Below, in pieces: positions 23,713-34,763 of a DNA stretch of 64,000 nucleotides. The notes below the pieces were generated by a model, which made no database searches, was not told the DNA's origin, and was given only the letters and a program-made list of their open reading frames with translations. The DNA is from Siphonodentalium dalli. Lineage: Eukaryota > Mollusca > Scaphopoda > Gadilida > Siphonodentaliidae. A program made the position numbers and the translations under genes. The stretch's first letter is position 1, and each line of letters begins with the position of its first letter. The DNA is taken from the NCBI GenBank assembly GCA_032622095.1, contig CP136067.1, positions 77,650,705 through 77,714,704 of the forward strand. The letters run 5' to 3'.

Positions 23713-24734
23713 CAATCAACATTCGTAATTGTAATCAGTTGCAGTTCATTGTGCGAAAGGTGTCAAATAAGTCTAACATACGTGAAATATTTTATATCGA
23801 TTGTATTGTGCTCCGGTCGCCGGAGACAGCATGCATTCATAGAATCCAGAATAAGTACCCATTTTCAACATGAAACAACAAAGAGCGTTCCTTGTCAGTA
23901 TGTTATTGATATGACATGGATAGGGTCTGTGTGATTCCTGTGCAAAAACAAACAACAAATGGAAATTGGACAATTGCTACCACTTGCGTAAGTGTTTTCA
24001 GAATATATGACATTATGCATAATATAGGTATTTCATATATTTGTTTGCCAATATATTGTATTATTATCATTCTAACCAAATTGCATACTCCTCGACCTAA
24101 TTGAGTGGGTGCAGGACGTTGCGGCACCTGGAACGTAACCATCTGGTTTTCAGGACGATTCGGCACCAAGCTACCGATATGAAACACTCAGATGACTAAA
24201 TCTGATACTCACACGTGAACAACACCCACACCACCAGTATCCAGGTCTGGTATATAGTGACTTATTGTCATTTAGTATAATGGTATTTGTTCCAGTAGTC
24301 TAAAACAAGTGGTATGGAATAACAGATGATGAACTGGTTGACAGACTATTCGGGAAATTGTTAGAAATTATGGAATGGTGTGTATCCTGCACACTGCATG
24401 TATCAGCAATTCATCAAATAATATTTCCAATTTCAGCCTGCTAAATCTCGTCTCTGTGTATCTAATTTCAAAATATGTCAACTTTAGTTGAAATTGAGCT
24501 TAACAACTGATATGTCATAGACATGTCTACGAAATTTCAGCAGTGACTCGAAAGTCAAGATTGAGTTCACTGTCCTGCTACCAAAAGGATAACGAAATCC
24601 GATAATTAATACCCATGATTGATCGCAATGGCGGATAACGTTGTTCTAATTTTCCCAGTTTCTACAAGTTTCCATTCTAACGATCAAAGCCAAGCACGAG
24701 AAACACACATTCCGCGCGATGTATACACAGATAA
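23713..24734. other. Non-genic stretch
   Basis: No coding or RNA feature is recognised. Opposing open frames at 23903-24187 (-) and 23916-24104 (+) overlap and have no domain signature. Confidence 0.5.
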
Positions 24735-25215
24735 ATTTTAGTTCCACTGGAACCCAAAACTGGTTCCATAGTTTGGCCCAGTAGGGAACCAAAACGACGA
24801 ACCAAACATACATGTTTTGGCTCTTCGCGAGGAACCAAAATAAAGAACCAAAATAAAGAACCAAATGAAGAACCAAACATGTTTTGGTTCGTCCCCGCCA
24901 GCAATCAAATTATCAGAGTCTATATGCATATTACTCGAAACAGGCTGTCAGCATGTGTAAATTGATATTTCAAAGGAATTCCCCTTGATTTAGTCTCCCC
25001 CTGTCACCTTAACACCAAACACGTGGATATATTGTTAAACGTTAGACTATACGACATTTAAGCTAGGCATGTTCCCACACAAACCTTGAATTTGGTGGGT
25101 TCTTTGGGAAAACCAAACTAAGGATTTGGTTCCAGATGGAACCAAAGCAGTGTGTAACGAAACTGTTTGGTTCTATATTGGTATTTGGTTCCACGGGGAA
25201 CCAAATTGGGAGCTG
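24735..25215. repeat. GGTTCC/GGAACC-rich inverted repeat cluster
   Basis: Many copies of GGAACCAAA and its complement TTTGGTTCC occur at 24740-24900 and 25095-25205. They include self-complementary pairs such as TTCCACTGGAA, and AACATGTTTTGGTTCG with AACCAAACATACATGTTTTGG. The clusters face each other across about 200 bp, suggesting a decayed element with subterminal repeats. Ends and target duplication were not resolved. Confidence 0.5.
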
Positions 25216-25770
25216 TTTTATTAGAGTGTACGTCGTGATTTGATATCGGGAGAAGATCTATTTTGCCGTCTATATTGGCACCCAAACTCCGAGCAGGGTT
25301 TACCTCCCTTGATGACTCTGTAAGAGCACTGCTACCGGCGACAGTTTACCCACATTTGGTGGACTTCCGCGATGTTAAGATATACTAAGCGAACAGAGCA
25401 ACATGCTGCCCTTGTTAAGCACACAACATATCGAACAAAATGTGTATACATTTTGAACCTTAAGTTTGAAAAGTTCCACTAAAACCGAAGAACTATATTT
25501 AGAAACGGTGTGATTAGGTTCTCCGATTATTTTATCAACGCAAAAGTCTAAACGGATGTATACGACATTGTCACAACTCGCACGGCAAGTCAAACACAAG
25601 AGTTATAATTTGCTGCAATTTTGACGAGTAGCTTGCGGAAATCGTCAACAAAACTACCGCTCTGATTTTCCATTCTGTCATTATGTTTTAAATAGGGCGG
25701 GAATTGTTCTGAAAGCACGTAGAAAATTTGACTTTGGGGCGATCGGGTTTCGCCATTTTTTGCGGAAAAC
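25216..25770. other. Non-genic flank of the macrosatellite
   Basis: Single-copy-looking sequence with no recognised feature. It ends GCGGAAAAC directly before the first 10-bp linker TACGGAAGCC of the array. Confidence 0.5.
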
Positions 25771-25916
25771 TACGGAAGCCTATTAGGGCCATTTAATTTG
25801 TGTTATATATTCATTAAAATATTTCCTTTTTTATTTAATTTTTTATATATATTCATTAAAATATTTCCTTTTTACTTTCTTTTTTTACTTTCCACCTGGG
25901 AGATAACTTATTTCCC

Positions 25917-26292
25917 TGGAAATAACTTATTTCCCTGGAAATAACTTATCTCCCTGGGAGAAAACTTTTCTCCCGGGAAGAAAACTTTTCTCCCAGGGAG
26001 ATAACTTTTCTCCCGGGAATTAACTTATCTCCCAGGGAGAAAACTTATCTCACAGGGAGAAAACTTTTCTCCCGGGAATTAACTTATCTCCCTGGGAGAA
26101 AACTTTTCTCCCGGGAATTAACTTATCTCCCAGGGAGAAAACTTATCTCCCAGGGAGAACACTTTTCTCCCGGGAATTAACTTTTCTCCCAGGGAGATAA
26201 CTTATCTCACAGGGAGAAAACTTTTCTCCCGGGAATTAACTTTTCTCCCAGGGAGATAACTTATCTCCCGGGAATTAACTTTTCTCCCGTGG
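25917..26292. repeat. Subterminal palindromic minisatellite, left arm of unit 1
   Basis: Roughly 19-21-bp units alternate CTCCCAGGGAG, CTCCCTGGGAG or TCCCGGGA cores with AACTT spacers. In this arm the spacer always reads AACTT on the + strand; in the opposite arm it reads AAGTT. Each core is itself palindromic. Confidence 0.9.
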
Positions 26293-26442
26293 TGGAAAAT
26301 CACGTGATGTAATAGGTTTCACGTAACCGATAACATTCAAACATATCCTCCTACGGTTAAAATACACCTGTCACGTGTCATTGTCTGATGTCCTGGCGCG
26401 AAAAAACATTTTGACAGTCAATATATAACGCGCCAATGTTTA

Positions 26443-27122
26443 GCGCCTGGTGTCACAGGTCCCCTGGTGCGACAACAATACCATAAGTATATACCTTAAT
26501 ACAAGGTGTATATCTATCAGACCTATATTGAGCATAGAGTCACTTGCAATCTAAATTCATCAATATCCTCTGTACATAAGATAATGTCACATCCCCAGTT
26601 CTTTAGACCATATTCACACCTTTAATTTTATGTATCTCTTGCATCGATACGTGTACGATCACCAAAGATATATCTGAATGTGTGCACACTTTCAAATCCA
26701 GACAAACCCTTGAACAGATTCCCATCAAATATAGCATATATAGTACTACTGCATAATTCCACTTGTCACAATGATTCACCACTGATGGTCCTGTTTGTGT
26801 GACCTCAGCAGAGTAAATTCTGCAGTGCTACTGTGCTATATTTGATGGGAATCTGTTCAGGGGTTTGTCTGATTTTGAAAATGTTCACATATGCATATAT
26901 ATCTTTGGCGATCTTGCACGTATCGATGTGGGAGATACACCAAATTAAAGGTGCGAATATGGTCTAAAGAACTTGGTATGCGGCATTATAATTTCACAGG
27001 GGATATTGATGAATTTTTATCGCAAGCGAATCTATGCTCAATATAGGTCGGATAGATATAAACCCTGTATTAAGGTATATACTCATGGTAGTGTTGTCAC
27101 ACCAGGGGACCTGTGCCTGGTG
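26443..27122. repeat. Inner inverted repeat of unit 1
   Basis: Arms of about 310 bp (26443-26753) and 300 bp (26821-27122) surround a 67-bp loop. They are clearly diverged, e.g. TCACAGGTCCCCTGGTG against CACCAGGGGACCTGTG, and CCCATCAAATATAGC against GCTATATTTGATGGG. The same arrangement occurs in every unit. Confidence 0.88.
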
Positions 27123-27717
27123 TAGCATTGTGTAGTCGACGCAGACACCAGACCTGTGCCTGGTCGTAGAAGACATTCAGGAACTGAGGATATGGCTGGA
27201 ATTGGGAAGAGTCGGAGTGTTTGACTGTTTATAGTATTGGACCATGTTATGTTGTTATGAAATCATGATATTTCGCCATTAACTATAAAGTTACCTTCGT
27301 ATCAAATGCTGCCTATTCCGGTTGATTATTTTATATTTTTTGTGAATATGTGCCATGGCTGTCGCGGACCCTGGACTCTAGTCTAAAATATACTGACCAT
27401 CGCTAGTATAGTGGTGGGTCCATTTTGGACTACCGGTGGTCGTGAAATGCACCAAATCGCTCTAAATTGGACCTATAGCACGTGTTTGTGGCGAAAGAAT
27501 GGGTACATAACATTAAACGCTCTTTATAATGACATGGCGAAACGATTCTATTGAATGCATAAAGTATCAACGGCATCCTTAAACACTCTTTATGACGTGA
27601 CGCAACATTAACTTGAAATAAATAGGCGGACCCCCAGATAACATCGAGGTGGTAAAATAATAAACTAGCGTGCATTGCCTTATACCCGAGATCACTGCCT
27701 ATGTTATTTAACTCAGA

Positions 27718-28065
27718 TTATATAGCCGATAGCACATCCATAATGTCATCCTTGACTTTTCTCCGTGTCAGGCCCATCGATTTCAGAATTCTCTTCAAAT
27801 GTCGCAAACTCATTGTTATGCCATGGTACAAATGAAGAAAACATAATATTTCGATGTATTCAAATCCAAGGCTAAAATATCTTTCTATGATCCATTCTCT
27901 TATATGGTTCACTGTGTCCAAAGGTATGTATTGTGGTGGGTGTGCTTCACATATCACTATAAATAACATCAGGAGAACTTTAAAGGTACGGTTGGCCTTT
28001 GCGGTGGGTATCCTGTGAAAATATTTCCACCCGTCAAAAACCGCCACAAACAGAAAGAACATCAA
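27718..28065 (-). pseudogene. Helix-turn-helix-like ORF of the foldback element
   Basis: A 115-residue frame found whole only in unit 1. Residues about 50-100 read IREWIIERYFSLGFEYIEIL, then HGITMSLRHLKRILKSMGL and TRRK. This looks like the N-terminal helix-turn-helix region that precedes the integrase core in a group of animal transposon proteins. No DDE/integrase catalytic part follows; the frame stops at 27718. It may be the last remnant of the autonomous parent's protein. The homology claim rests on pattern memory only. Confidence 0.45.
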
Positions 28066-28624
28066 AATGTAGACAGACTTTGTCCGTATACAAATAAGAA
28101 ATATCGCATAAACAGTATGTTATTGTCATATATTTGACCATTGTTATGTAAACAAAAGCATAAAAAGTAACTTTTCTGGTGTTTGTTTATATTATGATGG
28201 TAAACATGAAGAGCGTTATTTGTTGGAGAATTCCTGATATGGAACTAATAAAGAGCGTTTATGTCATTTGTGTGTGATTAGCCAGTAGCATTGTGCTGTC
28301 TTCTGTAACACAATCAGGCTCTAGCTTAGGTAAACTATATTAGGTCTTTATGAGAACATGCTGTTTACGCGATGGTCATGGTATATATGAACGAAACTAT
28401 GCGTTTTAATGTTTTTCAGTTTACGGTGTTTGGAACAAATATGAATATTTTCGACAATTAAGACCTCTCGTGCCTTTAACACTGGTCATATTTTAGAGTA
28501 CCGACACATACATCCATGATACGAAAGACTTGCGATGATAATAACAATGAAAACAGCTGGAATGTCGAGTGTAATCCACACTACACCTGTCACGTGCTGC
28601 ATGTAAAATCACGTGATTTTCCAC

Positions 28625-29010
28625 CGGTGGAGAAAAGTTTTCTCCCTGGGAGATAAGTTAATTCCCGGGAGAAAAGTTATCTCCCTGGGAGAAAAGTTAA
28701 TTCCCGGGAGAAAAGTTTTCTCCCAGGGAGATAAGTTTTCTCCCAGGGAGATACGTTTTCTCCCAGGGAGATAAGTTAATTCCCGGGAGAAAAGTTTTCT
28801 CCCTGGGAGATAAGTTAATTCCCGGGAGAAAAGTTTTTTCCATGGGAGATAAGTTATCTCCCTGGGAGAAAAGTTATTTCCCGGGAGAAAAGTTTTCTCC
28901 CTGGGAGATAAGTTATCTCCCTGGGAGCAAAGTTAATTCCCGGGAGAAAAGTTATCTCCCTGGGAGAAAAGTTAATTCCCGGGAGAAAAGTTTTCTCCCA
29001 GGTGGAAAGT
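28625..29010. repeat. Subterminal palindromic minisatellite, right arm of unit 1
   Basis: This is the inverted counterpart of 25917-26292. The cores are the same and the spacer reads AAGTT on the + strand. It ends at CCCAGGTGGAAAG, followed by A/T-rich sequence toward the outer end. Confidence 0.9.
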
Positions 29011-29126
29011 AAAAAAAGAAAGTAAAAAGGAAATATTTTAATGAATATATATAACAAATTAAATAAAAAAGGAAATATTTTAATGAATATATAACAAAAA
29101 TTAAATGGCCCTAATATACGGAAGCC

Positions 29127-31966
29127 TATTAGGGCCATTTAATTTTTGTTATATATTCATTAAAATATTTCCTTTTTTATTTAATTTTGTATATATATTC
29201 ATTAAAATATTTCCTTTTTACTTTCTTTTTTTACTTTCCATCTGGGAGATAACTTATCTCCCTGGTAATAACTTATCTCCCTGGGAGAAAACTTTTCTCC
29301 AGGGAATTAACTTTTCTCCCAGGGAGATAACTTATCTCCCAGGGAGAAAACTTTTCTCCCGGGAATTAACTTATCTCCCAGGGAGAAAACTTATCTCCCA
29401 GGGAGTAAACTTTTCTCCCGGGAATTAACTTTTCTCGCAGGGAGATAACTTATCTCCCAAGGGAGATAACTTTTCTCCCGGGAATTAACTTATCTCCCTG
29501 GGAGAAAACTTTTCTCCCAGGGAGATAACTTATCTCCCAGGGAGAAAACTTTTCTCCCGGGAATTAACTTTTCTCCCAGGGAGATAACTTATCTCCCGGG
29601 AATTAACTTTTCTCCCGTGGTGGAAAATCACGTGATGTGATAGGTTTCACGTAACCGATAACATTCAAACATATCCTCCTACGGTTAAAATACACCTGTC
29701 ACGTGTCATTGTCTGATGTCCTGGCGCGAAAAAACATTTTGACAGTCAATATATAACGCGCCAATGTTTAGCGCCTGGTATCACAGGTCCCCTGGTGCGA
29801 CAACACTACCATAAGTATATACCTTAATACAAGGTTTATATCTATCAGACCTATATTGAGCATAGACTCACTTGCAATCTAAATTCATCAATATCCTCTG
29901 TACATAAGATAATGTCACACCCCCAGTTCTTTAGACCATATTCACACCTTTAATTTGGTGTATCTCTTGCATCGATACGTGTACGATCACCAAAGATATA
30001 TCTGAATGTGTGCACACACTTTCAAATCCAGACAAACCCTTGAACAGATTCCCATCAAATATAACATAGTACTACTGCAGAATTCCACTTGTCACAATGA
30101 TTCACCACTGATGGTCCTGTCTGTGTGACCTCAGCAGAGTAAATTCTGCAGTGCTACTGTGCTATATTTGATGGGAATCTGTTGAGGGGTTTGTCTGATT
30201 TTGAAAGTGTGCACATATGCATATATATTTTGACGATCTTGCACGTATCGATGTGGGAGATACACCAAATTAAAGGTGCGAATATGGTCTAAAGAACTTG
30301 GTATGCGGCATTATATTTTCACAGGGGATATTGATGAATTTTTATCGCAAGCGAATCTATGCTCAATATAGGTCGGATAGATATAAACCTTGTATTAAGG
30401 TATATACTCATGGTAGTGTTGTCACACCAGGGGACCTGTGCCTGGTGTAGCATTCTGTAGTCAACACAGACACCAGACCTGTGCCTGGTCGTAGAAGACA
30501 TTCAGGAACTGAGGATATGGCTGGAATTGGGAACTGGGAAGAGTCGGAGTGTTTGACTGTTTATAGTATTGGACCATGTTATGTTGTTATGAAATCATGA
30601 TATTTCGCCATTAACTATAAAGTTACCTTCGTATCAAATGCTGCCTATTCCGATTGATTATTTTATATTTTTTGTGAATATGTGCCATGGCTGTCGCGGA
30701 CCCTGGACTCTAGTTACGGTTGGCCTTGGCGGTGGGTATCCTGTGAAAATATTTCCACCCGTCAAAAACCGCCACAAACAGAAAGAACATCAAAATGTAG
30801 ACAGACTTTGTCCGTATACAAATAAGAAATATCGCATAAACAGTATGTTATTGTCATATATTTGACCATTGTTATGTAAACAAAAGCATAAAAAGTAACT
30901 TTTCTGGTGTTTGTTTATATTATGATGGTAAACATAAAGAGCGTTATTTGTTGCTGAATTCCTGATATGGAACTAATAAAGAGCGTTTATGTCATTTGTG
31001 TGTGATTAGCCAGTAGCATTGTGCTGTCTTCTGTAACACAATCAGGCTCTAGCTTAGGTAAACTATATTAGGTCTTTATGAGAACATGCTGTTTACGCGA
31101 TGGTCATGGTATATATGAACGAAACTATGCGTTTTAATGTTTTTCAGTTTACGGTGTTTGGAACAAATATGAATATTTTCGACAATTAAGACCTCTCGTG
31201 CCTTTAACACTGGTCATATTTTAGAGTACCGACACATACATCCATGATACGAAAGACTTGCGATGATAATAACAATGAAAACAGCTGGAATGTCGAGTGT
31301 AATCCACACTACACCTGTCACGTGCTGCATGTAAAATCACGTGATTTTCCACCGGTGGAGAAAAGTTTTCTCCCTGGGAGATAAGTTAATTCCCGGGAGA
31401 AAAGTTATCTCCCTGGGAGAAAAGTTAATTCCCGGGAGAAAAGTTTTCTCCCAGGGAGATAAGTTTTCTCCCAGGGAGATAAGTTTTCTCCCAGGGAGAT
31501 AAGTTAATTCCCGGGAGAAAAGTTTTCTCCCTGGGAGATAAGTTTTCTCCCTGGGAGATAAGTTAATTCCCGGGAGAAAAGTTTTTTCCATGGGAGATAA
31601 GTTATCTCCCTGGGAGAAAAGTTATTTCCCGGGAGAAAAGTTTTCTCCCTGGGAGATAAGTTTTCTCCCTGGGAGATAAGTTATCTCCCTGGGAGCAAAG
31701 TTAATTCCCTGGGAGAAAAGTTATCTCCCTGGGAGAAAAGTTAATTCCCGGGAGAAAAGTTTTCTCCCTGGGAGATAAGTTTTTTATCCCCGGGAGATAA
31801 GTTATCTCCCTGGGAGAAAAGTTAATTCCCGGGAGAAAAGTTTTCTCCCAGGTGGAAAGTAAAAAAAGAAAGTAAAAAGGAAATATTTTAATGAATATAT
31901 ATAACAAATTAAATAAAAAAGGAAATATTTTAATGAATATATAACAAAAATTAAATGGCCCTAATA
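29127..31966. mobile_element. Foldback element unit 2 (type C interior)
   Basis: 2840 bp. Relative to unit 1 the interior lacks about 600 bp: sequence equivalent to 27382 joins that equivalent to 27986 at about 30713 (CTCTAG joined to TTACGGTTGG). This removes most of the helix-turn-helix ORF. Confidence 0.88.
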
Positions 31967-31976
31967 TACGGAAGCC

Positions 31977-34753
31977 TATTAGGGCCATTTAATTTTTGTT
32001 ATATATTCATTAAAATATTTCCTTTTTTATTTAATTTTGTATATATATTCATTAAAATATTTCCTTTTTACTTTCTTTTTTTACTTTCCATCTGGGAGAT
32101 AACTTATCTCCCTGGTAATAACTTATCTCCCTGGGAGAAAACTTTTCTCCAGGGAATTAACTTTTCTCCCAGGGATATAACTTATCTCCCAGGGAGAAAA
32201 CTTTTCTCCCGGGAATTAACTTATCTCCCGGGAATTAACTTATCTCCCAAGGGAGATAACTTTTCTCCCGGGAATTAACTTATCTCCCTGGGAGAAAACT
32301 TTTCTCCCAGGGAGATAACTTATCTCCCAGGGAGAAAACTTTTCTCCCGGGAATTAACTTTTCTCCCAGGGAGATAACTTATCTCCCGGGAATTAACTTT
32401 TCTCCCGTGGTGGAAAATCACGTGATGTGATAGGTTTCACGTAACCGATAACATTCAAACATATCCTACGGTTAAAATACACCTGTCACGTGTCATTGTC
32501 TGATGTCCTGGCGCGAAAAAACATTTTGACAGTCAATATATAACGCGCCAATGTTTAGCGCCTGGTATCACAGGTCCCCTGGTGCGACAACACTACCATA
32601 AGTATATACCTTAATACAAGGTTTATATCTATCAGACCTATATTGAGCATAGACTCACTTGCAATCTAAATTCATCAATATCCTCTGTACATAAGATAAT
32701 GTCACACCCCCAGTTCTTTAGACCATATTCACACCTTTAATTTGGTGTATCTCTTGCATCGATACGTGTACGATCACCAAAGATATATCTGAATGTGTGC
32801 ACACACTTTCAAATCCAGACAAACCCTTGAACAGATTCCCATCAAATATAACATAGTACTACTGCAGAATTCCACTTGTCACAATGATTCACCACTGATG
32901 GTCCTGTCTGTGTGACCTCAGCAGAGTAAATTCTGCAGTGCTACTGTGCTATATTTGATGGGAATCTGTTGAGGGGTTTGTCTGATTTTGAAAGTGTGCA
33001 CATATGCATATATATTTTGACGATCTTGCACGTATCGATGTGGGAGATACACCAAATTAAAGGTGCGAATATGGTCTAAAGAACTTGGTATGCGGCATTA
33101 TATTTTCACAGGGGATATTGATGAATTTTTATCGCAAGCGAATCTATGCTCAATATAGGTCGGATAGATATAAACCTTGTATTAAGGTATATACTCATGG
33201 TAGTGTTGTCACACCAGGGGACCTGTGCCTGGTGTAGCATTCTGTAGTCAACACAGACACCAGACCTGTGCCTGGTCGTAGAAGACATTCAGGAACTGAG
33301 GATATGGCTGGAATTGGGAACTGGGAAGAGTCGGAGTGTTTGACTGTTTATAGTATTGGACCATGTTATGTTGTTATGAAATCATGATATTTCGCCATTA
33401 ACTATAAAGTTACCTTCGTATCAAATGCTGCCTATTCCGATTGATTATTTTATATTTTTTGTGAATATGTGCCATGGCTGTCGCGGACCCTGGACTCTAG
33501 TTACGGTTGGCCTTGGCGGTGGGTATCCTGTGAAAATATTTCCACCCGTCAAAAACCGCCACAAACAGAAAGAACATCAAAATGTAGACAGACTTTGTCC
33601 GTATACAAATAAGAAATATCGCATAAACAGTATGTTATTGTCATATATTTGACCATTGTTATGTAAACAAAAGCATAAAAAGTAACTTTTCTGGTGTTTG
33701 TTTATATTATGATGGTAAACATAAAGAGCGTTATTTGTTGCTGAATTCCTGATATGGAACTAATAAAGAGCGTTTATGTCATTTGTGTGTGATTAGCCAG
33801 TAGCATTGTGCTGTCTTCTGTAACACAATCAGGCTCTAGCTTAGGTAAACTATATTAGGTCTTTATGAGAACATGCTGTTTACGCGATGGTCATGGTATA
33901 TATGAACGAAACTATGCGTTTTAATGTTTTTCAGTTTACGGTGTTTGGAACAAATATGAATATTTTCGACAATTAAGACCTCTCGTGCCTTTAACACTGG
34001 TCATATTTTAGAGTACCGACACATACATCCATGATACGAAAGACTTGCGATGATAATAACAATGAAAACAGCTGGAATGTCGAGTGTAATCCACACTACA
34101 CCTGTCACGTGCTGCATGTAAAATCACGTGATTTTCCACCGGTGGAGAAAAGTTTTCTCCCTGGGAGATAAGTTAATTCCCGGGAGAAAAGTTATCTCCC
34201 TGGGAGAAAAGTTAATTCCCGGGAGAAAAGTTTTCTCCCAGGGAGATAAGTTTTCTCCCAGGGAGATAAGTTTTCTCCCAGGGAGATAAGTTAATTCCCG
34301 GGAGAAAAGTTTTCTCCCTGGGAGATAAGTTTTCTCCCTGGGAGATAAGTTAATTCCCGGGAGAAAAGTTTTTTCCATGGGAGATAAGTTATCTCCCTGG
34401 GAGAAAAGTTATTTCCCGGGAGAAAAGTTTTCTCCCTGGGAGATAAGTTTTCTCCCTGGGAGATAAGTTATCTCCCTGGGAGCAAACTTAATTCCCTGGG
34501 AGAAAAGTTATCTCCCTGGGAGAAAAGTTAATTCCCGGGAGAAAAGTTTTCTCCCTGGGAGATAAGTTTTTTATCCCCGGGAGATAAGTTATCTCCCTGG
34601 GAGAAAAGTTAATTCCCGGGAGAAAAGTTTTCTCCCAGGTGGAAAGTAAAAAAAGAAAGTAAAAAGGAAATATTTTAATGAATATATATAACAAATTAAA
34701 TAAAAAAGGAAATATTTTAATGAATATATAACAAAAATTAAATGGCCCTAATA
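31977..34753. mobile_element. Foldback element unit 3 (type C interior)
   Basis: 2777 bp. It has the same interior deletion junction as unit 2 (about 33498). Its left arm is shorter by several minisatellite units, with two consecutive TCCCGGGAATTAACTTATC segments near 32210-32245. Confidence 0.88.
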
Positions 34754-34763
34754 TACGGAAGCC

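Larger units (their letters stand above)
25781..29116. mobile_element. Foldback element unit 1 (longest, 3336 bp)
   Basis: This is the only unit that keeps a central segment at about 27383-28181 in full, including a helix-turn-helix-like minus-strand ORF. The left inverted end spans about 25781-26305 and the right about 28605-29116. Both finish inward at a (A)ATCACGTGAT palindrome next to CCACC/GGTGG. Unit 1 differs from the others at many positions, so it is likely the oldest or least homogenised copy. Confidence 0.85.
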
